Assembly: GCA_017893485.1 (NCBI GenBank) | Contig: CM030362.1 | Coordinates: 178,994,166 to 179,058,165 of the forward strand | Origin: Hemerocallis citrina | Taxonomy: Eukaryota > Streptophyta > Magnoliopsida > Asparagales > Asphodelaceae | Reading direction: 5' to 3' | Length of the DNA: 64,000 nucleotides | In this document: one piece after another, positions 47,703-58,479 of the stretch | How the letters are laid out: every line of letters begins with the position of its first letter | Position numbering within the stretch: position 1 is the stretch's first letter | Translations under genes and position numbers: made by a program | Notes under the pieces: generated by a model | Told to the model about the DNA's origin: nothing | The model's database searches: none | What the model saw: the letters and a program-made list of their open reading frames with translations, nothing else

Positions 47703-48259
47703 CGAGGTAAAGCGACGAAAGGTCGCGAAGTCGGGTAAGGGACAAAGACTAAGAGTAAGAGAGGTCGGATTGGGTGCAGGGGGACAGGTTCGCTGCCGGG
47801 GTGCAACGCAGGAGGAAGGGGGTGCTGGAGGTGGTCGGGGTGAAGCAGAACAGGAGGTTGAAGAAGATCGAGAGGTAGGGGGTGAAGGAACAGGGGATGG
47901 CTAAGTAGGGTTTAATAGAAGATGAACAGGTATAAAGGGGTATATATATAAGGAGGGTATATATTAGGGTTTGGGAAGCTGATGGTTAACGGGTGTGGGT
48001 ATAGGTAAACGAGTTAGGGTTGTAGGGGTTTTGCGTATTCGGTATATTGTTAATGGGTATTGGGGTTTTAAATAGGGTAATAGGTAAAAAGATCCAGTAG
48101 GGTTTAAAAGGGTTATATAAAAGACCCAATAAAATAATTAAATAATAAAATACTAGATTAACTAAACACTCAACATAATAAAATAAAATAAAATAGAGTG
48201 GCTTACAAAATAATGGCTATATATAAATTGCAAGATAGATCGAGCTTTAGTCGAGATAA

Positions 48260-48321
<62 letters not shown>

Positions 48322-48345
48322 ATATTTGCGAAAACAGGTGTTACA
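47703..48345 (-). promoter_or_regulatory. LTR C promoter end with teloboxes and (TAA)n
   Basis: On the reverse strand the LTR start (48345) is followed by a (TTA)n microsatellite (48320-48262), then AT-rich U3, repeated AAACCCTA/ACCCTAA motifs and a TATATATACC box, then the GC-rich leader. At least five telobox-like motifs are seen. Confidence 0.6.
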
Positions 48346-49373
48346 CCCTAGTGACCGGCAGTTTTTATTTATGAATTTGAGAGCTAACCAGTGTCTGTTG
48401 AGCATCTCTTGAGAAGTAACCATGTCGGGCTCACTGTCTCTTTTGTTTAGTTTAAGTTCGGTAGGGTAGGCTAGTTCTAGGTTGTGATGATTTTCTTCTA
48501 AAAAACAAACTAAAAATGTAAGGACTACAATATAGTAGAGATGTGATGAAAGTAAGAGAAAAACACAAGTATGAGGGCATCAGATCTACGGTGTGAGAGT
48601 ATTCATAGGTTGCCTGCTTGATGTGTCATGTCATGGCATGGATATATCTCCTGAATTATCTTGACCGTGGCGACGCTTGTGGGGTGTTTGGTAGCTACAT
48701 AGTGTCATCGTTCCATGACGGAGGCGAATTGTCCATAGGCTCTGCATGATGCGTCATGTCATGACGTGGGATTCCCCTCCAGGCTGTCTGGGCATAGGCT
48801 CGAAACTCATAGAACATCTAGGATACTTACTGTAGTTACCGTAGTAGTTTAAATCATGGCGAGGGAATCAACCCAATAAGATGAAGAACGGTTAAGGGCT
48901 TGCCCTCGGACCTATGTAGTATGGGATGCATAGAATCCGAACACCCACGACATCAATAACTGCATTAAGGATTAGGTACACAACACCCACGACATCAATA
49001 GGATAGTCCCTCTTTAGCTTTGTTTGTGATCAAGTTTGTGTTTATTAAAGTATTTAAGAATCGTTATACTTTCAGCATAGCCAGGATAGCCGTGTATAAT
49101 ATTTTATCGGTTGTAAGCAACTGACGTGCCCACAGTTTTATATGCGGGATTTGGAATTTACAAGAAGATATAAAGATGAATTTTTTGCTGATGATGATTT
49201 AAATGCTAAAGTTGTTACAATTGTACATTTATCATTGTTGTATTTTATTTTCTGCTGTATGTTGATGTAAAAGACTTTATTGTAATAAAAGTTTTAAATT
49301 CCTTGTACGAAGTGAAGTGTAAAGATTCTGTGGAACTTCGAATTTAGACTTATTTAGAATTCGGGGCGTTACA

Positions 49374-49700
49374 GAACTGGTAGTAGATGAAGACAGGAAG
49401 GCTAAGAAGTTCGAGCAGGGTCTGAGGTTAGGGTTGTGGTCTTGCATGATACCCCTTGGAATTCGAAGGTACAACAAGTTAGTGTGATGGTCAGCAGCTA
49501 CTGAATCAGACATGGAGCAATACCAACTGGTGAACAACAAGAGGGACAACTGGAATAAAGGCTAGAGGCCCACAATGTCAAACTGCTACAGAGGGCAACC
49601 CCCATCGTAGAAGGTCAAGTTTACTGGGCAAATAGCGTTGTGATCACTAGAAAGCCCGCAATGTCTTCCTCCTGCTATCGATTGTTGATAAGGCCTCAGA
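49374..49700 (+). pseudogene. Old chromovirus gag, 3' part
   Basis: Right after the GAACT duplication the forward frame reads ELVVDEDRKAKKFEQGLR, which continues the gag broken at 18388. Further on, NCYRGQPPS and a TGQ segment are the remains of a zinc-knuckle region. Several stops occur. Sequence similarity to gag fades near 49700. Confidence 0.8.
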
Positions 49701-50172
49701 GATTCGGATCTACAGATTCTGAATTCTTTGAGATGAGGGAAGGTTAGATCCAGGTCGTAGGTCAAGTCCTGATGTGAGGGTAATATTGAGGAGATTTCTG
49801 GATATTGTGGTGGTTGTGCTAACTAGTGGCCGCCAAAAACATGCAAGAACAGCCTGAAACACGGGGAGTTATCCTAGAGACAGATCATTCGACTATCAAG
49901 TACTAATCAAAAGTGAAAACTTGGTTTTGTGGGCAAAATGTTCATTACCTTGTAATGGAGGAGGTAAAACTGTATTTATAAGCAAGGATGGGAGTAGTTA
50001 TTAGGAAGATTCCCCAAATTAGGGGATCTGATCAGTTATTTTCTTCCTAATTTAAGGGATTTTGATTGTCAGCCATTATTGACTGGTAAATCTCCCCTAG
50101 TTGGGCTACGAATCAACCCCCCTTGTGGACTGAGCCAATATAGTTGGCCTGCGGGCGACCCATGTGCTGATC
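49701..50172 (-). repeat. Reverse-strand LTR fragment, Tat-like
   Basis: On the reverse strand GCTTATAAATACAG (TATA box near 49978) is followed by a leader and GGCGGCCACTAGTTAGCAC. The layout resembles the Tat-type LTR at 15282 but ends and primer site are not clear. Confidence 0.45.
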
Positions 50173-50180
50173 GTGAACCT

Positions 50181-50690
50181 TAGCATTGGTATAAATACCC
50201 GAAACCCGGATCTAACCCGGACCCGACCCGGACCCAGCATTAGACCGGAACCGACCCAGCTTATTCGGGTCCGGGTTTGCGTCCTAAAAAAGGACTCGTT
50301 GTACTTTCGGGTCTGGGTCCGGGTCTGCTCAAAAGTGACCCGACCCGGACCCGTTAAAAAAAATCCAAAAAATCAACATAAAAATAAATATTCTATCATC
50401 ATCCCTTCCCTCTTTCCTCCTCAATTCTAAATCTTCATCTTGCAAGCTCAAAACTCATGCCTTTTTATTATATCCTCTATTCTAAATTCTCCACTCGCTG
50501 CCTCTGCTCTCCGCTCACACTCCCGCTCCTATCCGAACGGGTAGGAATATTTTAATAGGACCCAGACCTGAAATCGGACCCGGTCCTCATGCCGGGTCCG
50601 GGTTCGAGTCCCATTTTTGGACCCGTAGAGGACCAAGTCCGGATCTGGGTAGTGAAAGACTAGACCCAACCCGACCCGATACCAATGCTA
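50181..50690. mobile_element. hAT-like MITE, 510 bp
   Basis: Perfect 12-bp terminal inverted repeats TAGCATTGGTAT at 50181-50192 and its complement at 50679-50690, followed internally on both sides by GGGTCCGGGT-type repeats. Flanking octamers GTGAACCT and GAGGGCCT match at 5 of 8. No transposase. The open frame at 50164-50430 is repeat-derived. Confidence 0.8.
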
Positions 50691-51105
50691 GAGGGCCTGT
50701 AACTGCTGTGAAATCACCGTTTCATCCTCGGGAACTTCGGGATTCGTGCACTGATCGGACAGTTGTCAATACTTATGATTTCGACCTTTCATCATCTATA
50801 GAGGTAGGGTTATTTTCCTACCTTTGGCAGTCAAAAATTAAGGTGATTTCAAATGCAAGTCGCGGTGATTTTAAAATCAATGTGACTTTGAAATACACAC
50901 CTATTGTGATTTAAAATCACTTGGATTTTATATACTTATATTTTTAAAGTTGATATTATTGTTATTCATGAGTATGTAAATTGATATTACAACAACAATA
51001 ATAATTATAATTTTGAGAGAGAGTAATAATAGTAATAATAATAATAATAAAATATAGAAAATTTCTCCACCGTTACACTTAGATATAATAATCATATACA
51101 CCATA
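50691..51105. other. Intergenic interval, nothing recognised
   Basis: Contains GTGATTTTAAAATCA-like short inverted motifs (50855-50935) and an AT/ATT-rich stretch (50950-51060). It may be a small degraded MITE; no gene is seen. Confidence 0.4.
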
Positions 51106-51114
51106 GTAAAAAGT

Positions 51115-51562
51115 GAAAATTTTGCCGTACTGACCCACTCTTTGAAAATATTTGGCACTGCGACCCACTTCCGAAAACAATTAGCGATCTGCCCCTGTTT
51201 AGGACACGTCAGTAAGAAAAGTTATTGGGAAAAATGACATAGGTTATTTCGATGCCGTTCTTCCCAATAACGGCATCTGTTTGGAAAAAAAGTTTCATGC
51301 CGTTATTCCAAATAACGGCATCTGCTACTTTTTATCCAAAGATCTAATAGTCTCAATTATGAGTTGAGAGAGAATTGTTAAACTAAATTAACCTATTTCG
51401 TTCTTTGAGAGAACAGCAACGAATATACTGATGTCATTATTCAAAATAACGATATCAGTTAATTTGTTTTTGCACAGTTACCTATATTCAGAAACCCTTC
51501 TCCTTCCCCCTTTGTCTTTCGATCTTTTCTCTCTTTCTCTTCACTCCTGTAACCCTAGATCC
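51115..51562 (+). repeat. MULE A left terminal inverted repeat
   Basis: Pairs with 58016-58479 on the reverse strand. It contains palindromes with 9-bp arms and 3-bp loops (for example 51299-51319, arms GCCGTTATT/AATAACGGC), imperfect versions at 51254 and about 51432, and a second type around GTTCTTTGAGAGAAC. The inner end contains CTCTTCACTCC and CCCTAGATCC, probably transcript leader. Confidence 0.92.
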
Positions 51563-51689
51563 GTAAATCATAAATTACTAAAATTCCAACTATTGGAGTG
51601 ATTTGTTAGTTGCCAAACAACAATTAAACACAGATTGTAGTCTTGATTCTCTCATTTATTTTCGAAAGAATTCGGAATCCGAAATTGTG

Positions 51690-52172
51690 GTAAGTTTTCA
51701 AAATCCCTATTTTTTTGTACAATGTTGATTTTGATGTATGAGAGTTGTATACATTGGTAGTATAGTACAAGTGCTGTAGATTTGTTTTATCTAAGTAGTA
51801 ATTGTGGGAATGTACTTATGGATTGTTGTTGATCTAGGGTTTGTAAAATGTTGAATTGTTGATCTAGGGTTTGTGAAATTGTTGTTGATTAGTAAGAGCT
51901 ATATTGGTAGTATAGTAAAATTGATGTAGAATAGATCCACGTAACTAATAGATATGTGAAGTGATTTTTATAGGAGATTGAGATGTGGATGACCTATATT
52001 GCTATCTTTGCGAACTTAGATTCATCTATTTGTAGTGTGTGGAGATGTTGTGGTGGTGAATGTTTGTTAATGTTTAGTAATGTTTAGTAATATTTTAGTA
52101 CAAATTTTAGTATCTCTAGTCTCGTAATGTTTATTAATATTGTAGTTGACACGTTATATTTAATGTTGACAG
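51690..52172 (+). other. Probable 5'-UTR intron of the mobile domain gene
   Basis: GTG|GTAAGTTTTC at 51690 and TTGACAG|ACAAATGG ending 52172 form a plausible donor and acceptor just before the ATG, with a T-rich interior. Inference from splice-site appearance only. Confidence 0.5.
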
Positions 52173-52176
52173 ACAA

Positions 52177-54227
52177 ATGGATCCTACATAACCATCTTCT
52201 TTCCATGATGTGGGTGCTTCATCTGGTACTTCGCATGGACCACGGGGACATCCGGGTCCTGTAGATCCTACCGTGCTTTATTTGCAGGAAGATCATAGGT
52301 CGCAGGCGGTTTGGACTGGAGTTGTCGAAAAAATGAGTTTCCGAATGCACACCATCATGGCGATGCACCCTCGTATTCAAAATTATTTGGTAAGTAGCGG
52401 ATTTTATGGAATGTCGAAGTTGGCGAAAGTAAAATGTGATCACGCACTACTTACTGCTCTTGTGGAGCGATGGAGGCCGGAGACACACGTTTCACTTACC
52501 AGTTGGGAAGATGACGGTCACCCTACAAGATATAGCCGTCATATCGGTTCTTCCAATCGATGGGGTGGCCGTCACCGGCAACTTGATGTTCAATAAAGTG
52601 GCATTGTTAAGAGATTATCTTGGGCACGAGGTGGATGAAGATGATAAGGGTGTATTCGTTGGGAAATCAGTCCGACGTTCTTGGCTGTATACGGAGTTCA
52701 ATAATCAACTGTCAGACATACCGACAGACTTCCAATTCCAATGTTATACGCGGGTTTATCTTTTGTCGATGATTGGAGGTATTCTATTCCCTAATTCTTC
52801 TGGTGATGTAGTGCATTTCATGTACCTTCCATTGATCTCTGACCTACAAAGAGCCAGCCGATATAGTTAGGGAACTCTGGCCTCTCTCTACCGTGCCCTG
52901 TGCAATTATTCGATGGGTCGATCCAAATGACCGGGCCGATGGGGATATTACATATTTGGTGTTGGGAACGAATACATCTTTGCTAGCCCCGGGTAATAGT
53001 ACTTTCAAATAGTTGGAGTGTGCAACACGAAAATCCAGTGTTGAGAGCTCCTCTTGGTGCGTACTGATGGGTAAGCTCATGTGGAGAGATAACCCACGTG
53101 GTGTGCTCACATATTACAGGGATGAACTCGATCAGCTGAGGGAAGAGTACTTCCACTGGACATCGTATACAGACGACATGCTACAACGTCTACCCCCCAT
53201 TTGCACCGCCAATAATCAACTATGGTTGACATTAGCTCCACTTGTAAATTTCTCAATTGTGGAGTTCTATTACCCCGGCCGCGTCCTCCGCCAATTCAAT
53301 GCACAGTAGCCCATCCCTGGAAACTCAATGTACGACCGTAGAATTCACAATATTACCGGCCAAGGTCGTTTACCGAATATGGATTGAGTCTATCACCACC
53401 GTGCTCATGTAGCATGTTGGAATGAGAGAAAGTATGACTTGGTTGTAGGAGGGATTGTGCTGTACGATGGATTATTGCAAACCGGGTACATGGCATGGTA
53501 CCGTCGTATCACACGGTTGTATATAGCGCCAAGTACGGATCTCCCCGTGGGTATCCAACAACCGATACCTGCGCACCAAGTGGAACCACCACCCACACAT
53601 TCTGCATCGCAACCCATGTATCAACCAAAAGCTTCCTCCTATCATTTAATGGTAAAGTAATGTTAGTGTTAATAAATTTTATTCACATCATTTTGCTTAT
53701 GTTTGTTTAACAAAAGTTTGGTTTACTACTAATAATTTTTAATCGTAATATAGATTGACAACACATGGGTCAATGCGAGGAAATGTGCTCATGTCTTGAA
53801 GTGCAACGCTTCGAAGGCATGCAAGGAATTGGCGAGAGAACTCCTAGCTCCATATCGTACTTCTCTTGAAGAAGTTGATGACAGTTCGCGCTTCGATGCT
53901 CTTCTATGCTCAACCGAAATACCAACTTAAATGGCCTAACCAAACGTAAGCCGAGCACCACCTCCACCCCAACAAACAGTTGAAGCAGAACCCCCCGCCC
54001 CACTTCGAAGTCAACCACATACTCCTTCACATCCTCCGAGAAGGAGTAAGAGTGTTCGCTTTCCTGCTACACACAATGCATTGGCAACACCTGATATTGA
54101 AGTAGTTGGAGGTGGGCAAGAAGGAGATGTCGGTCCAAGTGCTCCTGTGACACAAGAGATTGGGGATCGTAGGAGGAAAGTCCTGGCTCAAAAGAGGAGG
54201 AAGCCACAAAAATATACGCCTAGTTAG
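52177..54227 (+). pseudogene. Plant mobile domain (MAIN-like) gene, broken
   Basis: Plant mobile domain proteins occur both as host silencing/meristem factors (MAIN, MAIL1) and in transposons. Recognisable segments, in order, are: DPTVLYLQEDHRS (52265 on), a DHALLTALVERWRPETH motif (52440-52488), FHLPVGKMTVTLQDIAV (from 52492, next frame) and LPIDGVAVTG. After these come a RRSWLY...IGGILFPNSSGD segment, TYYRDELDQL (53110), VEFYYPGRVLRQF (53262-53300) and WYRRITRLY. Exon 1 ends at 53651, intron 53652-53753 (GTAAAG...TATAG), exon 2 runs to 54227 with a basic C-terminus. Lesions: a stop at codon 5, a frame shift near 52489, decay at 52870-53010, a TAG near 53308 and a stop near 53929. It probably was transcribed from the left terminal repeat. 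Confidence 0.88.
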
Positions 54228-55201
54228 TTTTTTTCATGAATCAACTTTATGCGTAAGTTGTTATACTTTTAATGGAGTTTTCATGTAATTCTAGGAAAAT
54301 GTTGATGACTACTAGTTTGACTTGGTTGTAAATGTATGTTTTTGAAAAAAATGAATGTAGTTGATGAGTGTTTGGGTTGTATGAATTCTGTGCTTGAATT
54401 TGAAGTGCATGAGAAAATTGTGTAATGGTAGTCTGTGCTTGAATTTGATGTATTGAAGTTGATGTATGAATTCTGTGCTTGAAGTTGTTGAATTGATGAG
54501 TTGAGGAGTTGAAGAGTTGAAAAAAACTTGAAGCGAAGTGATGAATTGATGAGTTGAAATTGTGTAATGTGCAAGTCTTGAAGTGGAGTATGAGTTCTGT
54601 GCACGCCTGTGCATGTTTTAAGTGGAAAACAGAAATAACAGATGTCGTTATTGCAAATAACGGCATCTGAATCCTGCAACGTTCTTTTAGATATCGACAT
54701 CAGTTAAATGGGAAAATTCGAAAAGTTGGGACATCTGCCAAACTTTCTGTCTTCATAGTCGTTCTCTTGAATAACGGCATCTCTTAAGAATGCCGTTATC
54801 TTGAATAACAACATCTCCTAGGTGTCAAAAATTAGAAATTTTGGGACTTCTGCCAATCTTTCTGTCTTCACAGTCGTTCCTCTGAATAACGGCATCTTCA
54901 GAATATGCCATTATTCAGACGAACGGCATCTGTTATATGAATAGTTGTGCATATTTTTTGTGCATGTTTTGCAGAGATAAATTACTGAAATCAAATTTAC
55001 TCAAATTCAACAACCATTCACTCCACATATCTCATGCTTAACTATTTAATCTTAAATTACTCAAGATAAAACGAAAGCTCTCTAATTCATACTACCTTAA
55101 CGATAGGTTTTAATACAATAACCGGATACAAGTTCAAGTGCCGGTAGACTGTGAAGTCCCCACACTCTATACATTCTTACAACTTCGTCTATTGTGTCCA
55201 C
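54228..55201. repeat. Central palindrome array between convergent MULE genes
   Basis: At 54640-54930 several 9-3-9-type palindromes recur, including arms GTCGTTATT/AATAACGGC (54651 on) and variants with GTCGTTCTC or GCCGTTATC, similar to those in the terminal repeats. TTGAAGTTGATGAATTGATGAG-like minisatellite sequence fills 54400-54600 and gives spurious reverse-strand frames. Confidence 0.8.
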
Positions 55202-57828
55202 TCACTCTGCATTTCGAACAACTTTCCCAGTGCTCCCACCTTCTCGTGCATCCATGTCATTGCGTATACGAGTACTCTTTGGTCGCCCTTCTACCCAACG
55301 AAGACTTGAATCGGCTATGAGCACCGGTCCACTTTGTGTCGGCCAATAAGATTCGTCTGAAATAGGATTGAAAGTTGGTGCCCACGTTTTTGCTAATGAA
55401 CCGGTAGAGTAAAAGGCATCAATGTATGGTTGATAATCAAGCGCACGGGAAGCACATGTCGCTAACACATGAGAGCATGGAATGTGATATAGTTGGAATT
55501 TGCCACAAGTACAAGTTTGGCTCTCGAGGTCTACCGTGTGCCAATGTCCACCCTTTTGATATCCACTATCCATTCTAATGCCCGTTTTCACCCCAAAAAT
55601 ATCCGACCGATTATTAAAGATTATTGCCTCATATAAATTGGATTTTTCACGACGTACATCAATAAGACCCTGAATGCGTAGTGCCCATAGTTTACTTTCA
55701 CTTATAAGCGTCGGCGCTGCTTCACGGCGATCAGTAAAATACATGTTGAGACGAAAAAAAAAATCTATTCCACAATTGCGGTGACAGGCAAGCTACGAAC
55801 ACCTTTTAGAACCGAATTAAAAACTTCCGATAGATTTGTTGTCATTATACCATATCTATGACCTCTATCGGCAGAAAGTGCCCACTTCTCAATCGCTTTC
55901 TCCTTCAACCAATTTGCCCCATCAGCATTGCTCGCTTCAAGTTGTGCCATCTTTTTCTCAAACTTCTTCCACTTATTTTGACACGCGATCACCTTCAACT
56001 TACTTATCAAAAATTTGCAACCAAATTTTTTATGGAAATTGCTAGCAAAATGCCGCATACAGAACTGATGATATACAAATGGTTCCTTCCATGTACCGAA
56101 CTCATTTTGCATTGCTGATAAAATACAGGCATGCCGATCAGAAATGACACACAGACCTGCACGATCTGTGACGAAGCACCGAATACAGTTCATGAACCAT
56201 GTCCATGTCTCTATGCTTTCACCGTCAACTAGTGCAAACGCAAGTGGAAACAACCTACCGTTTGCGTCTGGTGAAATAGCAATCAACAAACAACCTTTAT
56301 ATTTCTCGTACAAATGAGTGTCGTCTATACTAATAACTGGTCTACATGCCTTAAATCCTTCGATGGAAGGACCGAATGTCCAAAAAACACCCTTAAAAAG
56401 TTTCTTTGCCCGGACCGGGCGCAATCTTCACCCAATGTTTAGGCGTACCTAGATTTGAAGCTTGGATTGCATTGAGTAGATATGGTAATTTAGTGTAAGC
56501 TTTTTCAAAAGAACCATATTGTCGCTCAATTGCTTTATGTTTAGCCTTCCAAGCTTTCCAGTATGAAATTGTGTGATGGAACCTACCCTTCACGATTCCA
56601 ATTATGGCTCTTGGTGTTATTGCGAGTTATTCCTTCACAACATCCAATATGACCGTCGATACAACCGTGGAATCAATTTTGCTATGATCCTGAGTCAATG
56701 TAGGATTCACACATGTGTGTGCACCTTCAAGCTTCTTCACCACGAAATAATGACGGCCTTTTGGAACAATTGCACGCAATCTCCATGGACAACCAACTAC
56801 ATTTTGAAGTGACGGATCTTCTGCAATGTCCTCGGCTGAATGGTTGATGGGTGCGTATTTACATTTCACATAGTATAGACCGGGGGATGATTTTACCATC
56901 ACGAATTCTCTATGATTCTTCACGGTGTACATCTTCACTTGATGTTGTAGAGCATCTTTGGTTGGAAATCTTTGACCTATGAAGAGTTCATCCAAGTTGG
57001 AAGAGCCAACGGAAGATTGTCCATGTTCATGTATGGTGGTACGGGACATCCATTCATTTGATTGAGATCCATGCATAGCTGCACTTGTGTCCTGACTTGG
57101 CAACATGCAGGCATTGTTAACCAGCACATCAACATTGACATCAACAATCGGAGCTTCAATGACAACCTCCTCCTCATCATCTTCTAGACCGCGTTCCTTA
57201 TCTTCTTCCTCTTCGACCAAATCATTATTTACAACGGCGTTGTCAAAGTCTTCCATTGCCATGCCGGCTACCAAAATATATTATGACAATATCAGCGGAT
57301 GTACCTGCTTGTATTCGGAGGAAATAGGTTCCGTTGGAGTTGTGCTAGTATCTTCTTCTGTATTTGGAATTTTAGCATGTGACTCGGCAGTGGTTTCAAT
57401 ATTTGTGCAGGCCTTGGACTTTAAATAACAACCCGTCCAGTATTTGGAAACCTCGTTTGGTCGATATATAACTCAACTGCGTTCCAACTATAATTTGGAT
57501 CAAGTGTCCTACCCATCATGGACCTCAAAGAATTGTCATTGTCTACAGGTACCAACATGAAATATTGCACATCCCCTTTACCGGCAACATAACGGTCTCT
57601 ATTTTTCATACTCATTTCACTGTTGTCCCAATTGGTGACTTCATATATCTTATCTATTAATTCTGAGTACATAAAGTTGCGAGGAGCCCAAATAATTACC
57701 GGTTCAATATCACTATAAGAATATTCAATCTTGGGATCTTTAATTACTTCACCCTCAAAATATAACCAAATAGGGATATCAAATTCCATACCTAACCATA
57801 AAAATTCAAACATGTTCAAGTCATTCAC
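55202..57828 (-). pseudogene. MUDRA-like MULE transposase, broken
   Basis: The transposase cuts and joins MULE ends in the nucleus. On the reverse strand: an N-terminal region typical of plant MULE proteins (57828-57421); an acidic stretch and MuDR DNA-binding domain with PTKDALQHQVKMYTV and a CPWRLRA...HTC zinc cluster (57274-56627); a linker in another frame (56593-56393). The MULE catalytic domain is at 56424-55765: ISIDDTHLYEKYKG (first Asp), VISDRHACIL (second Asp), TTNLSEVFNS (Glu). The last part is a SWIM finger CTCGKFQLYHIPCSH (about 55515). Frame breaks lie between 57421 and 57274, near 56600, near 56410, and at a TAG plus T-run near 55760. The catalytic residues themselves are all visible. 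Confidence 0.93.
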
Positions 57829-58015
57829 TACTCATAATAAGCATAACATGGGAATACATATCAAACATACAGTTAAGATAATAATACCTTCAAATTAGAC
57901 CGTACCGCCGCTAGATTGAAAAATCGTTGTGGATGAAGAATGAAATGAGAGTGGGAGTAAGGAGGTAGGATATAAGAAATTTTAGAGCACTCCAATGGTT
58001 GGAATTTTTTCATTT

Positions 58016-58479
58016 AGGGATCTAGGGTTTGTGGGTTACGGGAGTGAAGAGAAAGAGAGAAAAAAATGAATGACAAGGGGTAGGAGAAATGTTTGGGGGA
58101 ATATGAGCATAGGTAACTGTGCGAAAACAAATTAACTAATGCCGTTATTTTGAATAACGGCATCAGTATATTCGTTGTCGTTCTCTCAAAGAACGACATA
58201 GGTTAATTTATTTTAACAATTCTCTCTCAGCTCACAATTGAGACTGTTAGATCTTTAGACAAAAAGTAACAGATGCCGTTATTTGGAATAATGGCATGAA
58301 ACTTTTTTTCCAAACAGATGCCGTTATTGGAAAGAACGACATCGAAATAACCTATGCCGTTTTTTCCAATAACGTTTCTTGCTGACGTGTCCTAAACAGG
58401 GGCAGATCGCTAACTGTTTTCGGAAGTGGGTCAGAGCGCCAAATATTTTCAAAAAGTGGGTCAGTACGGCAAAATTTTC
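58016..58479 (-). repeat. MULE A right terminal inverted repeat
   Basis: Reverse complement of the left repeat with several mismatches. Carries palindromes at about 58141 (arms GCCGTTATT/AATAACGGC, loop TTG) and 58276 (one arm changed, loop TGG), plus GTCGTTCTCTCAAAGAACGAC-type sites. Likely promoter of the transposase gene. Confidence 0.92.

Larger units (their letters stand above)
21271..48345 (-). repeat. Solo LTR C (~3.9 kb net, reverse strand)
   Basis: The left end TGTCCCAAAAAG and right end GGTGTTACA are flanked by CCCTA (21266-21270 and 48346-48350), a perfect 5-bp duplication inside LTR B. Net parts are 21271-24430, 44520-44664 and 47703-48345. Read in reverse it starts TGTAACACCTG, has a TATA-like TATATATACCCC with many AAACCCTA teloboxes (48115-47900), a GC-rich leader, GGCAAGTAACTAG (about 23855), and ACAGGT/ACTTG-type minisatellites (22080-22330) like those in the LARD LTR. 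The forward-strand frame at 24022-24435 is leader sequence, not a gene. Confidence 0.9.
18389..49373 (+). repeat. Solo LTR B (~3.9 kb net, split by nested insertions)
   Basis: Starts TGTGACACCCCGC at 18389 and ends GGGGCGTTACA at 49373, flanked by GAACT on both sides (18384-18388 and 49374-49378) inside the old gag. Removing LTR C and its duplication (21266-48345) leaves about 3,905 bp. The 3' portion (48351-49373) is clearly homologous to the reverse-strand LTR at 7592-8800. Upstream of a TATACATA box (19241) lies a doubled G-box. Two tRNA-like modules follow in the transcribed part. Confidence 0.9.
51115..58479. mobile_element. Mutator-like element (MULE A), 7.4 kb
   Basis: Flanked by a perfect 9-bp duplication GTAAAAAGT (51106-51114 and 58480-58488), the target-site length of Mutator elements. 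Both ends start GAAAATTTTGCCGTACTGAC and form inverted repeats of about 450 bp. It holds two convergent genes: a plant mobile domain protein (forward) and a MUDRA-like transposase (reverse), with a palindrome-rich spacer between them. Both genes are broken in several places, so the copy is not autonomous now, although its termini and target duplication are well preserved. Confidence 0.96.

Noticed and set aside
44660..47707. Clean target duplication for solo LTR D
   Set aside because: CAAAG and CGAGG agree at only 3 of 5 positions, so I treat the duplication as decayed or absent.
18389..49373. A single 31-kb giant retrotransposon with LTRs at 18389 and 49373
   Set aside because: The two ends are the halves of one LTR: after removal of LTR C with its CCCTA duplication they join to one ~3.9-kb solo LTR.
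54247..54700. Overlapping reverse-strand frames of 100-139 codons
   Set aside because: Generated by a TTGAAGTTGATGAATTGATGAG-like minisatellite in the 3' spacer of the mobile-domain gene; two frames give equally long peptides.
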